From Haloparvum alkalitolerans (GTDB taxonomy: Archaea > Halobacteriota > Halobacteria > Halobacteriales > Haloferacaceae): a stretch of DNA of 64,000 nt. The notes beneath the pieces are model-generated. The model saw nothing but the letters and a program-made list of their open reading frames with translations, was not told where the DNA came from and did no database searches. Shown here piece by piece: positions 45,591 to 52,663 of this stretch. The stretch spans positions 1 through 64,000 of the forward strand of contig NZ_JBNLIA010000007.1 of assembly GCF_050122995.1 (NCBI RefSeq), written 5' to 3'. How positions within the stretch are numbered: position 1 is the first letter of the stretch; every line of letters begins with the position of its first letter. The position numbers and the translations under genes are program-made.

Positions 45591-45663
45591 CGCACCGAGC
45601 AGTCGTCGACACGGGTGACACGGCGGTAGATCCACTATCTTCAACTGGTGAGGGCTCCTCAGG

Positions 45664-46023
45664 ATGCCTATGGATTGCCCCGCATGCGGCTCTCCAGTCA
45701 CCCTCGAGGTCGGACCGGACCGGCCGCTTTCGACATCGCTGTCCGACGCCGTCCTCGCAGCGGAAGAGAACGAGCAGATCGAGGTGATCCGAGACTGTTG
45801 GGACTGCGGCTGGCACGAAACGCGGGCGCTTCGCGTCGCATCGATCGACACGACCGCCAGCGACGAGACTGCCGTCGAGCGAGCCGCACTCATCGACGAG
45901 ATCACCGATGAGCTCGCGGAGATCGATCAGGTCGCAACGCTCGAGGAGCTCCTTACAGAGGCCCGCCGGCAACGAAGAGCCGACCCAGTGACGAGTGATA
46001 CGGACGGCAATGCCACTGAGTGA
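45664..46023 (+). CDS. Small zinc-ribbon protein
   Basis: The 119-residue product has DCPACGSPV and DCWDCGWHE, a two-CxxC zinc ribbon (about residues 4-50). An acidic helical C-terminal region follows (DEITDELAEIDQVATLEELLTEARRQR). It belongs to the plasmid cassette between the zinc-finger pseudogene and the RHH/PIN pair. No equivalent is left in copy 1. Likely nucleic-acid or protein binding. Confidence 0.7.
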   Translation: MPMDCPACGSPVTLEVGPDRPLSTSLSDAVLAAEENEQIEVIRDCWDCGWHETRALRVASIDTTASDETAVERAALIDEITDELAEIDQVATLEELLTEARRQRRADPVTSDTDGNATE

Positions 46024-46029
46024 CTGGAT

Positions 46030-46359
46030 ATGTCTGATACAGAGCCCCGCTATGACGTTCGTGAGCAAACCGGGGATCCTGACCACGCATCGGTCGACGA
46101 TGTGATCGACCTCGTGGTCCACCGGGCGCAGAACCCGCGAACGGAGCACGCGGATACCCATTTCGACAGGACGATGGCGACCGTTATCGATACCTACGGG
46201 ACCGATCCCGTCCGCACAGTCATCCACCGTATCCTCGTCGACAACGAACCGTTCCGAACCGCCACGAACGGTCTTGAGATGCGTAATGTCGACGGCGTTC
46301 GGATTGGGACGGTAGCCAGCTGGTTCCTCGAGGAGCTGAACGCACAGGACGACGGCTGA
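46030..46359 (+). CDS. Hypothetical helical protein of the RHH/PIN cassette
   Basis: The 109-residue product is acidic and mostly helical (VDDVIDLVVHRAQNPRTEHADTHFDRTMATVIDTYGTDPVRTVIHRIL). It starts 6 bases after the zinc-ribbon stop. A remnant of the same gene, cut to its last codons and with a stop, lies at 30110-30162 in copy 1. Not recognised as a known family. Confidence 0.65.
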   Translation: MSDTEPRYDVREQTGDPDHASVDDVIDLVVHRAQNPRTEHADTHFDRTMATVIDTYGTDPVRTVIHRILVDNEPFRTATNGLEMRNVDGVRIGTVASWFLEELNAQDDG

Positions 46360-46394
46360 GACTGGCGGGACGGTCCCATCAGGGCTCCGATGTG

Positions 46395-46449
46395 TAAGCT
46401 CTGTGCAAACGTCGAAACGGTTATCACTCTATGTGCAGAACGTGCACAT
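46395..46449 (+). promoter_or_regulatory. Promoter and operator of the RHH/PIN operon, copy 2
   Basis: ATGTGCA at 46431-46437 pairs with TGCACAT at 46443-46449, ending 3 bases before the ATG at 46453, and a half-site TGTGCAA lies at 46402-46408. The palindrome differs from copy 1 at inner bases but keeps its symmetry, which supports a real operator. Confidence 0.7.
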
Positions 46450-46452
46450 AGA

Positions 46453-46821
46453 ATGAGCGCAAGTGATGATCCGCGACGGGTCCATTTCCAGTCGCCAGAG
46501 TATCTCGTCGACCGGCTGGATGCGATCGCGGAGCTCTTCGACAAGGATCGGACGGATCTGCTTGTCGAGGCGATTCGGGAGTACATCGAAGACACGGCCG
46601 ACAGCGAGACATTCCAGGAACTTGTCGCCACGAAGTACTACGACGACCAGCTTGAGTTCGAGACGGTCAAGCAGTTGGTCGGCGCCGAGACTGCCCAGCG
46701 CCTCCGGCTTCTCAAAGCGGATCTCGAGGATGAACCACTCGATCTCGCTGCTCCCGACGACGTGGACGTCTACGATGGCGACGCGACGGCGGTCGAGACC
46801 GCAGCCGACGACGAGCAATGA
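46453..46821 (+). CDS. Ribbon-helix-helix antitoxin-type regulator (VapB-like), copy 2
   Basis: The 122-residue product is colinear with copy 1 (MSASDDPRRVHFQSPEYLVDRL at the start, DVDVYDGDATAVETAADDEQ at the end). Substitutions are scattered and conservative (for example DTDRTDLL to DKDRTDLL), which points to long-term selection on both copies. It overlaps the PIN gene by 4 bases. Confidence 0.8.
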   Translation: MSASDDPRRVHFQSPEYLVDRLDAIAELFDKDRTDLLVEAIREYIEDTADSETFQELVATKYYDDQLEFETVKQLVGAETAQRLRLLKADLEDEPLDLAAPDDVDVYDGDATAVETAADDEQ

Positions 46822-47387
46822 GCGGCCGGCGACTGCGAACGGTCGTCGCCGACACTAGCGCGCTCGTCAGTCTCGCCGTACCTCGTTCGGATGCAACTGT
46901 CGGTACCGATGCCCCCGACCCGTTTCAGTATCTGCTCACGTCGTGTGACGTGTTCGTGCCGTCGGAAGTCGTTTCAGAGCTCCGTGACGTCACGCAGTAT
47001 CAAGATATCCACGGGGCAGCCGCGAGTAACGTCCTCGCAGCCCGCAGCTACTGCACGGTCACGGACCCGTACGAGCGCGAGGATACACCAGACTCGCGGC
47101 CGACGTTCGGGATCGACGACGGCGAAACCGACGGTATCGTCCTCGCGAACGCGCTCGACGTCGATGGGTTTCTCACCGACGAGTTCGGCGGAACGAACTT
47201 CCCGCTCATCCACGCCGTGCTGCAAGGGCCACGGATCGTCCCGACACCACGGCTCATCGTCGACTACGCTCGGAACGGACATCTGAGCCCCAAAGAGGCT
47301 CGGACGCTAATCACGACGATTAGCCCGCATCGGAGCTGGGAGAACAGTCCGTACGTCACACAATTGCTCCGCCGTCTCGAAGAGTAA
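46818..47387 (+). CDS. PIN-domain protein (VapC-like toxin candidate), copy 2
   Basis: The 189-residue product has the same length as copy 1. It keeps the acidic PIN residues (VVADTSALVSLA, PSEVVSELRD, DDGETDGIVLANAL, GFLTDEFGG). Identity is highest around the active site and the C-terminal TPRLIVDYARNGHLS. Here the RNA element and OB-fold gene follow after only about 200 bases, which probably shows the ancestral order. Confidence 0.78.
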   Translation: MSGRRLRTVVADTSALVSLAVPRSDATVGTDAPDPFQYLLTSCDVFVPSEVVSELRDVTQYQDIHGAAASNVLAARSYCTVTDPYEREDTPDSRPTFGIDDGETDGIVLANALDVDGFLTDEFGGTNFPLIHAVLQGPRIVPTPRLIVDYARNGHLSPKEARTLITTISPHRSWENSPYVTQLLRRLEE

Positions 47388-47588
47388 CCGGTCTCCGAGT
47401 AGCGATGCCGAACACCCAGCGCCGGCGACGACACCCGAAAGCCCTCGGCTGCTCGGCATCCCGCGACCACCGCTGCGCTCCTCGTCCCTGCGGTGCTTGC
47501 GGGGTCGGGGGACGACCGAGGCGGCCTCGCCCTTTCTGAGTCCGCCAGGACGGTGAATGGCCGGCCGAGCGGCGCGGCCGGGTGAACA

Positions 47589-47983
47589 GGTGTGTACGTC
47601 ACGGCCCGCCCCGCTCGCCGCTGCCGCCCTCCGCGTCGCTCGCGACCGACCATTCCGGGCTGCCTGCCTGCGGTAGCGGGCGGGCTGCCGGGCTAAAGTG
47701 AATGTGCCCTCGGCGCCAGCGGGAAAGCGCGGGGGGTTGCGCGGCGTGGCTGCTCACCCCCCACGCTTTCTCCGCTGGCCGCTCGCTCCGGGCGGGTCGG
47801 CGCGCGGTGCTGGTTGGGGTCGCCGCACTTGGGCGCGCTCTCGCTCGCGCCCGGCAGGGCGCTCGCGAAGGCGCGAGCGAGAGCGCGCAGTCGGTGCTAT
47901 CGGACGTCGACATCGTCGGAAAACCGCGATGCTAGGACATCGCGGTGGCGGCGCGTGAGCGCCTTCGGAGCACTGAGACTCCA
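47589..47983 (+). ncRNA. Large structured RNA leader of the OB-fold gene, copy 2
   Basis: About 395 bases aligned with 33768-34188 in conserved blocks (such as CCGACCATTCCGGGC and CGGGCTAAAGTG) separated by variable helices. Paired arms: 47722-47736 with 47757-47771 (one C-A mismatch); 47833-47851 with 47870-47888 (19 pairs); 47923-47931 with 47938-47946 (9 pairs); 47950-47954 with 47959-47963 closed by a GUGA loop; 47967-47970 with 47979-47982. The first large helix replaces the four-way junction of copy 1 by one long arm. ORFs through this stretch do not look like proteins. Confidence 0.8.
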
Positions 47984-48844
47984 ATGTCTAGTAACAACTC
48001 GAGTCGCAAGGTCGTTACGGTGGATGAACAGGCATTCGAACGAACCGAAGACGCCGGCGTCGACGAGGACGGCTTCGAGGTCGTCGACGACGAGCCGGAG
48101 TTCCGGGCGACGGTTCAGCAGGAAAAGCAGGCGAAGGTGGATTCCAACCACCCGGACGGCATCGTCCAGGACTTCTCGCACCTGCCCCTCGCACAGGAAG
48201 AGAAGATTCGTGCCCGGGAGGCCGAACTGGACCATATCAGCGCCCAGGCGGAACTCGGCACCCAGGAGGGCCGGGCGAAGCGAACGCGGGAGGTCGTCAC
48301 CGAACGGCGGCAGCGCATTCGGAAGGAACGCACCCCTGAGCGGACGGATCCGCGCGAACGCCTCTCCCGGATGGAGCTGGCGAAGGTGAACCAGGAAGCA
48401 GACCGGATGGCACAGCGGCTTCGCACCGGTCATAGTCGGGCGGCCGTTTCGCGGGCACTCGCAAAGCGGGTCGCCAAGGGGCAAGACATCACCAAAGCAG
48501 TGTTCGACACGATGGACGCACTCAAGGCGGCCCCCGGGGCCATCTGCCCGATCGAGGACGTCCCGGACGTGCAGACCGACGAGGTGAGCATCGAAGGAGA
48601 AGTCGTCCAGCTCTGGGATGCTTCCAGCCCGAAGATCGCTCAAGTGGGCTTGGTCGCGGACGATACCGGGAAAATCAAGTTCACCTCGTGGAAGGCCAGC
48701 GAGCCCGCCTTCGTCCAGGAAGGTGACACCGTGCGAATGCGGGCGGTCAAGAAGAACTGGTACGAGGGACGGTGCTCACTCGCCGTGACCTACGACAGTA
48801 TGATCGTCTTCCCAGAGCGCGACCGCCGTTGGTGGGAAGAATAG
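47984..48844 (+). CDS. OB-fold nucleic-acid-binding protein (RPA/SOSS-B-like), copy 2
   Basis: ATG 47984 follows the last leader hairpin by one base (MSSNNSSRKVVTVDEQAFERT), 286 residues. Domain order is as in copy 1: charged helical region, LSRMELAKVNQEADRMAQRLRTGHSRAAVSRALAKRV, then the OB fold (DEVSIEGEVVQLWDASSPKIAQVGLVADDTGKIKFTSW). The OB core is much better conserved between the copies than the N-terminus. Probably binds single-stranded DNA. Confidence 0.77.
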   Translation: MSSNNSSRKVVTVDEQAFERTEDAGVDEDGFEVVDDEPEFRATVQQEKQAKVDSNHPDGIVQDFSHLPLAQEEKIRAREAELDHISAQAELGTQEGRAKRTREVVTERRQRIRKERTPERTDPRERLSRMELAKVNQEADRMAQRLRTGHSRAAVSRALAKRVAKGQDITKAVFDTMDALKAAPGAICPIEDVPDVQTDEVSIEGEVVQLWDASSPKIAQVGLVADDTGKIKFTSWKASEPAFVQEGDTVRMRAVKKNWYEGRCSLAVTYDSMIVFPERDRRWWEE

Positions 48845-48884
48845 GAGGGTTGAGTAACCTCTTTTTTGATGTGTGCCGGACCGG

Positions 48885-48957
48885 CCCAAGCCCCGCCGCC
48901 CCGCCCACCGCTCCGTGCTCACTCCCTTCGGTCGTTGCGCGCGCAGCCACGACCTAG
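48885..48957. repeat. Conserved 3' block behind OB-fold gene copy 2
   Basis: It matches 35128-35198 (CCGCTCCGTGCTCACTCCCTTCGG then GTTGCGCGCGCAGCCACGACCT in segments). GGTCGT near 48930 pairs with ACGACC near 48949 around a TGCGCGCGCA core. Directly after it the sequence turns AT-rich, marking the end of the cassette and the start of the ubiquitin-like operon region. Confidence 0.6.
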
Positions 48958-49009
48958 TTATTGAATTTTGTACAAGAGAATCAGTTTAGCAGGAAGTCCA
49001 CGATAATAC

Positions 49010-49303
49010 CTATCTCGAATAACTCACTATTGTCAGAAAGAATGCAACTCCACCACAAGCTAATACGAAACCGCCGAGTCCTGAGAATGCTTCAGAGAGA
49101 AATTCTGAGACAGCTGTTGTTGTAAACGCCGCTACGATCGTAACCATAGAGAAGAATACAAACCCCGGCCAGAATGGTAACAGTCGCCCGTCTCGACGAT
49201 GAACCCCTATCGAACTGCGTCTCCCTCCGAATATCTCATTAATCCCATATCCGATGAGTACCCCAATCATAGCCGAAATTCCAACCGTCGTGATCGTTGT
49301 CAC
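49010..49303 (-). CDS. Small membrane protein of the ubiquitin-like operon
   Basis: The 97-residue product has three transmembrane helices (about 5-22, 46-66 and 75-95; GFVFFSMVTIVAAFTTTAV and FVLACGGVAFFLTIV). It overlaps the JAB-E1 gene by 4 bases (ATGA), so it is the fourth member of the operon. A membrane component could act as target or effector of conjugation. Not recognised as a named family; low GC. Confidence 0.65.
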   Translation of the reverse strand: MTTITTVGISAMIGVLIGYGINEIFGGRRSSIGVHRRDGRLLPFWPGFVFFSMVTIVAAFTTTAVSEFLSEAFSGLGGFVLACGGVAFFLTIVSYSR

Positions 49304-50913
49304 TGCTCATCACCTCCGTTCAGGTCTCGACGAATTTTCGCATACTTTGGATCATTAGAGAGGGTCAGTTGGTGAGTATCGCCGTCAGCTAAGAGTGATT
49401 TCATCGGGCAACCCGGTTTACAGCTACTAATGCCCTCCTCCATCGACCATGTGCCGGGCATAAACCGCCGAATCCCGCGCTGGCCGCCGGCGACACCGAG
49501 TACGTAATCCTGTAGCCGGAGCGTTACCATCCCAGCGACGATGAGATTTACTGAATTTGTACTAGGCTCCCGATCCTCGCCAGTGGTCTCATCAGCACCC
49601 TCTGCGCCTTCATCCAACCCATAGTCCCCGGGCCCCGTCGCGTCGGGATTGTTCATTTCGTCATTAGCAGCCGTCTCACGCCAGTGACGGGCACAGTTCT
49701 GGCATGGTTGCCCTGGACCTGCGATAGTTGCCTGTGCATAGGCGTTCTCGTCTAGTACCCCACCTGTGTTGTGAAGGTGCGATCCGCCGCTAATTACCGG
49801 CACAAGGTGAGCGTGAGCCATTTCGTCAAGAACTCGGGTGGGCCACTCACCTTCGGCAGCATGAATAACAACATCGCAATCAAGCAGCCGGTCAATAGCG
49901 CCGTACTGTGGTCGGGCTTCAACAACGCTTGCTTCGTAGACGTCCACGGAAAATCCGGGTGCAGTCCCACCAAGTTGGGCGAGGCGCTCGGCTATATCGA
50001 CCTTGGGACGTCGCGCATCTGCGTCTGCCCGACTCGCACCCTGGGCACGATTAAGATTCGCTGGCTCAACTCTGTCGAAATCAATGACGACGAGTTCACC
50101 GATACCCATCCGAGCCAGGTGCTCAGCGAGAATTGAGCCACCCCCACCAGCGCCGACAAGACCAACACGAAGTGAATTCAGCTGTCGCTGTCCATCCTCA
50201 CCCCACAGTTCGATGGTGCTATCTTGTGTATCCGGTGAGATAGCTGCTGCCGCACCTGCAGCGCCATCGGTTTTCTTAGACGTCGGGTATTCACGCAGTG
50301 ATTTGCCCACGACACGAACACAATCCGCGTCGAAAGTACGGGCTGATGACGGTGAATAAGCTGCCTTCCCGACGTCATCAGCCGTATCTGGAGTATCGAA
50401 CTCGTAGCCGATGACTCGCCACTGACGTGAGGTGTCTTTCACGATAGCAATTCCGAGCGGTGCCTCATCTCCAAGACGATTGGCGTCTTCAAAGAGGTCT
50501 TTCTCAGCTGTGTTCAGATCACCTACAGACGGGTTTGGAAAAGCCGTCTCGTCCCCTGTCAGATTCGGATGGGTGTGAATATATAAAAGTCCAGCTGCGT
50601 CGCCAACTTCCCGGGCGCGAGCGACTGCCTCGTACCGGTAGTCAGCATCGAATTGAACACTCCCACCGTAATTGATGTCGCCATCAGCCGGATCGAGGAT
50701 GTCGTGTACTAGAAAAGACACCCGGTTTTGGCCGCTACTGCGTGTGATGACACAGATAACGCCTCGTTCCCATTCGTGCTCGGTTCGAGCATCTTCAAAG
50801 AGGATACGCTCAAGTTCGGTCTGCTGCTCTTCAGTTAAAGCCAAATGGAACTCGTCCGCAGATTGTAGCGAATAGTTACGGTCCGTAAGCCGGTCTGGAC
50901 GGTTGGTGGACAT
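49300..50913 (-). CDS. JAB (JAMM) peptidase fused to ThiF/E1-like activating enzyme
   Basis: ATG 50913 (MSTNRPDRLTD) gives 537 residues. Residues about 20-200 are a JAB domain with IHTHPN (His113, His115) and NPSVGDLN (Ser129, Asp132), the JAMM zinc protease set. Residues about 245-410 are an E1/ThiF Rossmann domain: VGLVGAGGGGSILAEHLARMG, VVIDFDRVEPANLNR and the basic ADARRPKVDIAERL. Zinc pairs follow (PCQNC, CKPGC). E1 adenylates a ubiquitin-like tail and JAB trims or removes it. It comes 2 bases after the E2 gene. Confidence 0.88.
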   Translation of the reverse strand: MSTNRPDRLTDRNYSLQSADEFHLALTEEQQTELERILFEDARTEHEWERGVICVITRSSGQNRVSFLVHDILDPADGDINYGGSVQFDADYRYEAVARAREVGDAAGLLYIHTHPNLTGDETAFPNPSVGDLNTAEKDLFEDANRLGDEAPLGIAIVKDTSRQWRVIGYEFDTPDTADDVGKAAYSPSSARTFDADCVRVVGKSLREYPTSKKTDGAAGAAAAISPDTQDSTIELWGEDGQRQLNSLRVGLVGAGGGGSILAEHLARMGIGELVVIDFDRVEPANLNRAQGASRADADARRPKVDIAERLAQLGGTAPGFSVDVYEASVVEARPQYGAIDRLLDCDVVIHAAEGEWPTRVLDEMAHAHLVPVISGGSHLHNTGGVLDENAYAQATIAGPGQPCQNCARHWRETAANDEMNNPDATGPGDYGLDEGAEGADETTGEDREPSTNSVNLIVAGMVTLRLQDYVLGVAGGQRGIRRFMPGTWSMEEGISSCKPGCPMKSLLADGDTHQLTLSNDPKYAKIRRDLNGGDEQ

Positions 50914-50915
50914 CG

Positions 50916-51452
50916 TTACTGCCCCTCCACTGGCGTACGCAGCACTTGCTTCATCCACGGAACTGCGGCCTGCATCTGGTCGGGACTCCCCTGCTCGTTG
51001 ATATCCATATAGTCCCACCGTCGACTCCAATACAGAACCTGATCGACATCGAGAGTACGACAAAGTGGTTCCGCGTGATCTCGATCGGTCTGTGTGTTAG
51101 TCGGGAGCTGACCATCGATGCGTAGAACTGGATCAGTGGCGAATCCGTACTTTTGACCCGCCGGGAACGTGTCGGGTACTCGGATGAACACCTCGGCCCT
51201 ATCGTGGTTGTAGTTGGCAAATCGACCAACGTTGACAATGCCCAAGCTAATGAATACAAAGTTACCCCCGCCTGGGTCATCGTCATCGGTGACCGTCACC
51301 AACTTCGGAGTTACTTCTGGGTGGGCCTGAAGCGCCTCAAATCCGTTCTGGAACCGATCTGAACGGTCGCGTAGAAGCTCATCGTGCTGGGAATAGGTCC
51401 GACTGGTAGGAACCGTGTCGGCGCTCCCAGTAGCAGAGTCGTCCGTCGCCAT
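50916..51452 (-). CDS. Prokaryotic E2-like (UBC-fold) protein
   Basis: The 178-residue product has the order expected for prokaryotic E2 family proteins: NFVFISLGIVNVGRFANYNHDRAEVFIRVPDTFPAGQKYGFATDPVLRIDGQLPT and then QVLYWSRRWDYMD with a C-terminal helix. This is the UBC fold of the Prok-E2_E group, from memory. The only cysteine is Cys131 (PLCRTLD), so it is the sole candidate for a thioester site. It lies between the Ubl and E1 genes, gaps of 2-3 bases. Confidence 0.75.
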   Translation of the reverse strand: MATDDSATGSADTVPTSRTYSQHDELLRDRSDRFQNGFEALQAHPEVTPKLVTVTDDDDPGGGNFVFISLGIVNVGRFANYNHDRAEVFIRVPDTFPAGQKYGFATDPVLRIDGQLPTNTQTDRDHAEPLCRTLDVDQVLYWSRRWDYMDINEQGSPDQMQAAVPWMKQVLRTPVEGQ

Positions 51453-51455
51453 ATC

Positions 51456-51755
51456 TTATACGTAGTTCCGTCCGTCGCCCTTCGTATCGAAGTGCTTGCG
51501 GTGTTGTTCGTCAAGGGTGACCGTGTCGCCGGGTGCGAACACTGCTTCTTCCGGGCCGCCTTCGCCGCGTAGCGCCACGAGGTCGTACGCGTCAGCATCA
51601 TCGGGGAAGACGACCGCGATCAAATCGCGGGCTTCCACGGTCGAATCCTCGAATTTGGCCTTCGTCCCGTCAACGAAGACCACGTACTGCTTGTTGTTTC
51701 GGGGAGCGTTACCGTCGTCGTTCCGGCTTTCGCCGGGGTTGGAATCCTCACTCAT
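51456..51755 (-). CDS. Ubiquitin-like (beta-grasp, Multiubiquitin-type) protein
   Basis: From ATG 51755 (MSEDSNPGES) the product has 99 residues: a disordered start, then one beta-grasp unit. The strands KQYVVFVDGTKAKFED, helix EARDLIAVVFP, YDLVALRGEGG, FAPGDTVTLDE and KHFDTKGDG match the Multiubiquitin-type domain, from memory. It ends DGRNYV, so a glycine is present but not last; trimming by the JAB enzyme could expose it. First gene of the operon. Probably the protein conjugated to targets. Confidence 0.78.
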   Translation of the reverse strand: MSEDSNPGESRNDDGNAPRNNKQYVVFVDGTKAKFEDSTVEARDLIAVVFPDDADAYDLVALRGEGGPEEAVFAPGDTVTLDEQHRKHFDTKGDGRNYV

Positions 51756-51828
51756 GTAGGTGGGACGCCACACGGAGGAGCGGAGCAACGCTTAACACCC
51801 GGCCAGACAGATATTAGTCTAGTCCGGG

Positions 51829-51930
51829 TGACCCCAGCACCTCGGGGAGCCTAATCCCCGGTGGCTTCGCTGGCTGGTCATCGGGGCGATGCATCGACCT
51901 GCGCCGTGCGCCAACACCATCGCAGGTCGA
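51829..51930. ncRNA. Structured element in the divergent intergenic region of the defence island
   Basis: Nested pairing is exact: TGACCCCAGC 51829-51838 with GCTGG 51869-51873 and GGTCA 51876-51880, enclosing CGGGGA 51843-51848 with TCCCCG 51855-51860. A second hairpin TCGACCTGCG 51894-51903 pairs with CGCAGGTCGA 51921-51930, ten pairs. It lies between the ubl and HTH genes, about 180 bases before the HTH ATG. It could be a small RNA, a leader or a protein-binding DNA element; the strand is not decided. Confidence 0.5.
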
Positions 51931-52108
51931 GCGCGTCTTTCGTGGCGGCATGTACCAAGTCGGGAGGACCGACAGGTTACTGGCCAATCGTTACTGGCGG
52001 ATAATAAAACTAGGGGTCAGATACCGCGGTCGTGATCTGAAATTCGTCGCTCTTTTGCCAAACCTTTTTATAGAGGTTGCACGAAACCGTGTGATATGGT
52101 GTGGTCCA

Positions 52109-52663
52109 ATGTCTGAAAAAGACCGTCGTGATGATGAGGATGGAGAAATATCGGCGTTGGAGCTTGGTTCGGAATTGCAGGACCCACTTGAGGATTTATC
52201 GGACGATGACCCAACCATAGAGGGATTCGGCGATGATGAAAGTGACACGTTAGCACAGGACAAAGTTCGGCGTGCAGTCCGAAAATTTGGCGAGGACGGG
52301 ATCACGGTGAGCGAGATTATGGAGGTTACTGGGCTCGCGCGCAATACTGTTGATAAACATCTGACTCGGTTGCGACAGCTCCGTGAAGTGTACCGGCAAA
52401 AGCGTGACAAGCAGACCTACTTCTACTATCCAAACGGAAAACCCCTACATTCGTTTGGGAAAAAACGGATTGAGGACGGGGACACTATTTTGGATATTCA
52501 GCTGGCAAAAGGGAAGAATGACGACTTGTACTTCCACTTGACAGAGAAGCGCTTCTCGTTGATGGAAGGCGAAACCACAGAAGGAGCGGTCATCTTTCCG
52601 ATGTCGTCACTTGATGAAGTCTTCCAAAAGATGCAAGAATTTGCTGAGGAGGCTGAAGAATAA
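52109..52663 (+). CDS. HTH regulator of the defence island
   Basis: ATG 52109 (MSEKDRRDDEDG) follows a good TATA box (CTTTTTATAG, about 52063-52072) and gives 184 residues. The acidic N-terminus is followed by a winged helix (RRAVRKFGEDGITVSEIMEVTGLARNTVDKHLTRLRQLREVYR, about 52-100) and a C-terminal beta-rich domain (LYFHLTEKRFSLMEGETTEGAVIFPMSSLDEVFQKMQEF). It ends where the next gene starts (TAATG) and diverges from the ubl operon. It probably regulates one or both units. Confidence 0.75.
   Translation: MSEKDRRDDEDGEISALELGSELQDPLEDLSDDDPTIEGFGDDESDTLAQDKVRRAVRKFGEDGITVSEIMEVTGLARNTVDKHLTRLRQLREVYRQKRDKQTYFYYPNGKPLHSFGKKRIEDGDTILDIQLAKGKNDDLYFHLTEKRFSLMEGETTEGAVIFPMSSLDEVFQKMQEFAEEAEE

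Noticed and set aside
47702..47984. Frames on both strands across RNA copy 2
   Set aside because: The bases vary as compensated helix pairs, not as codons, when compared with copy 1.
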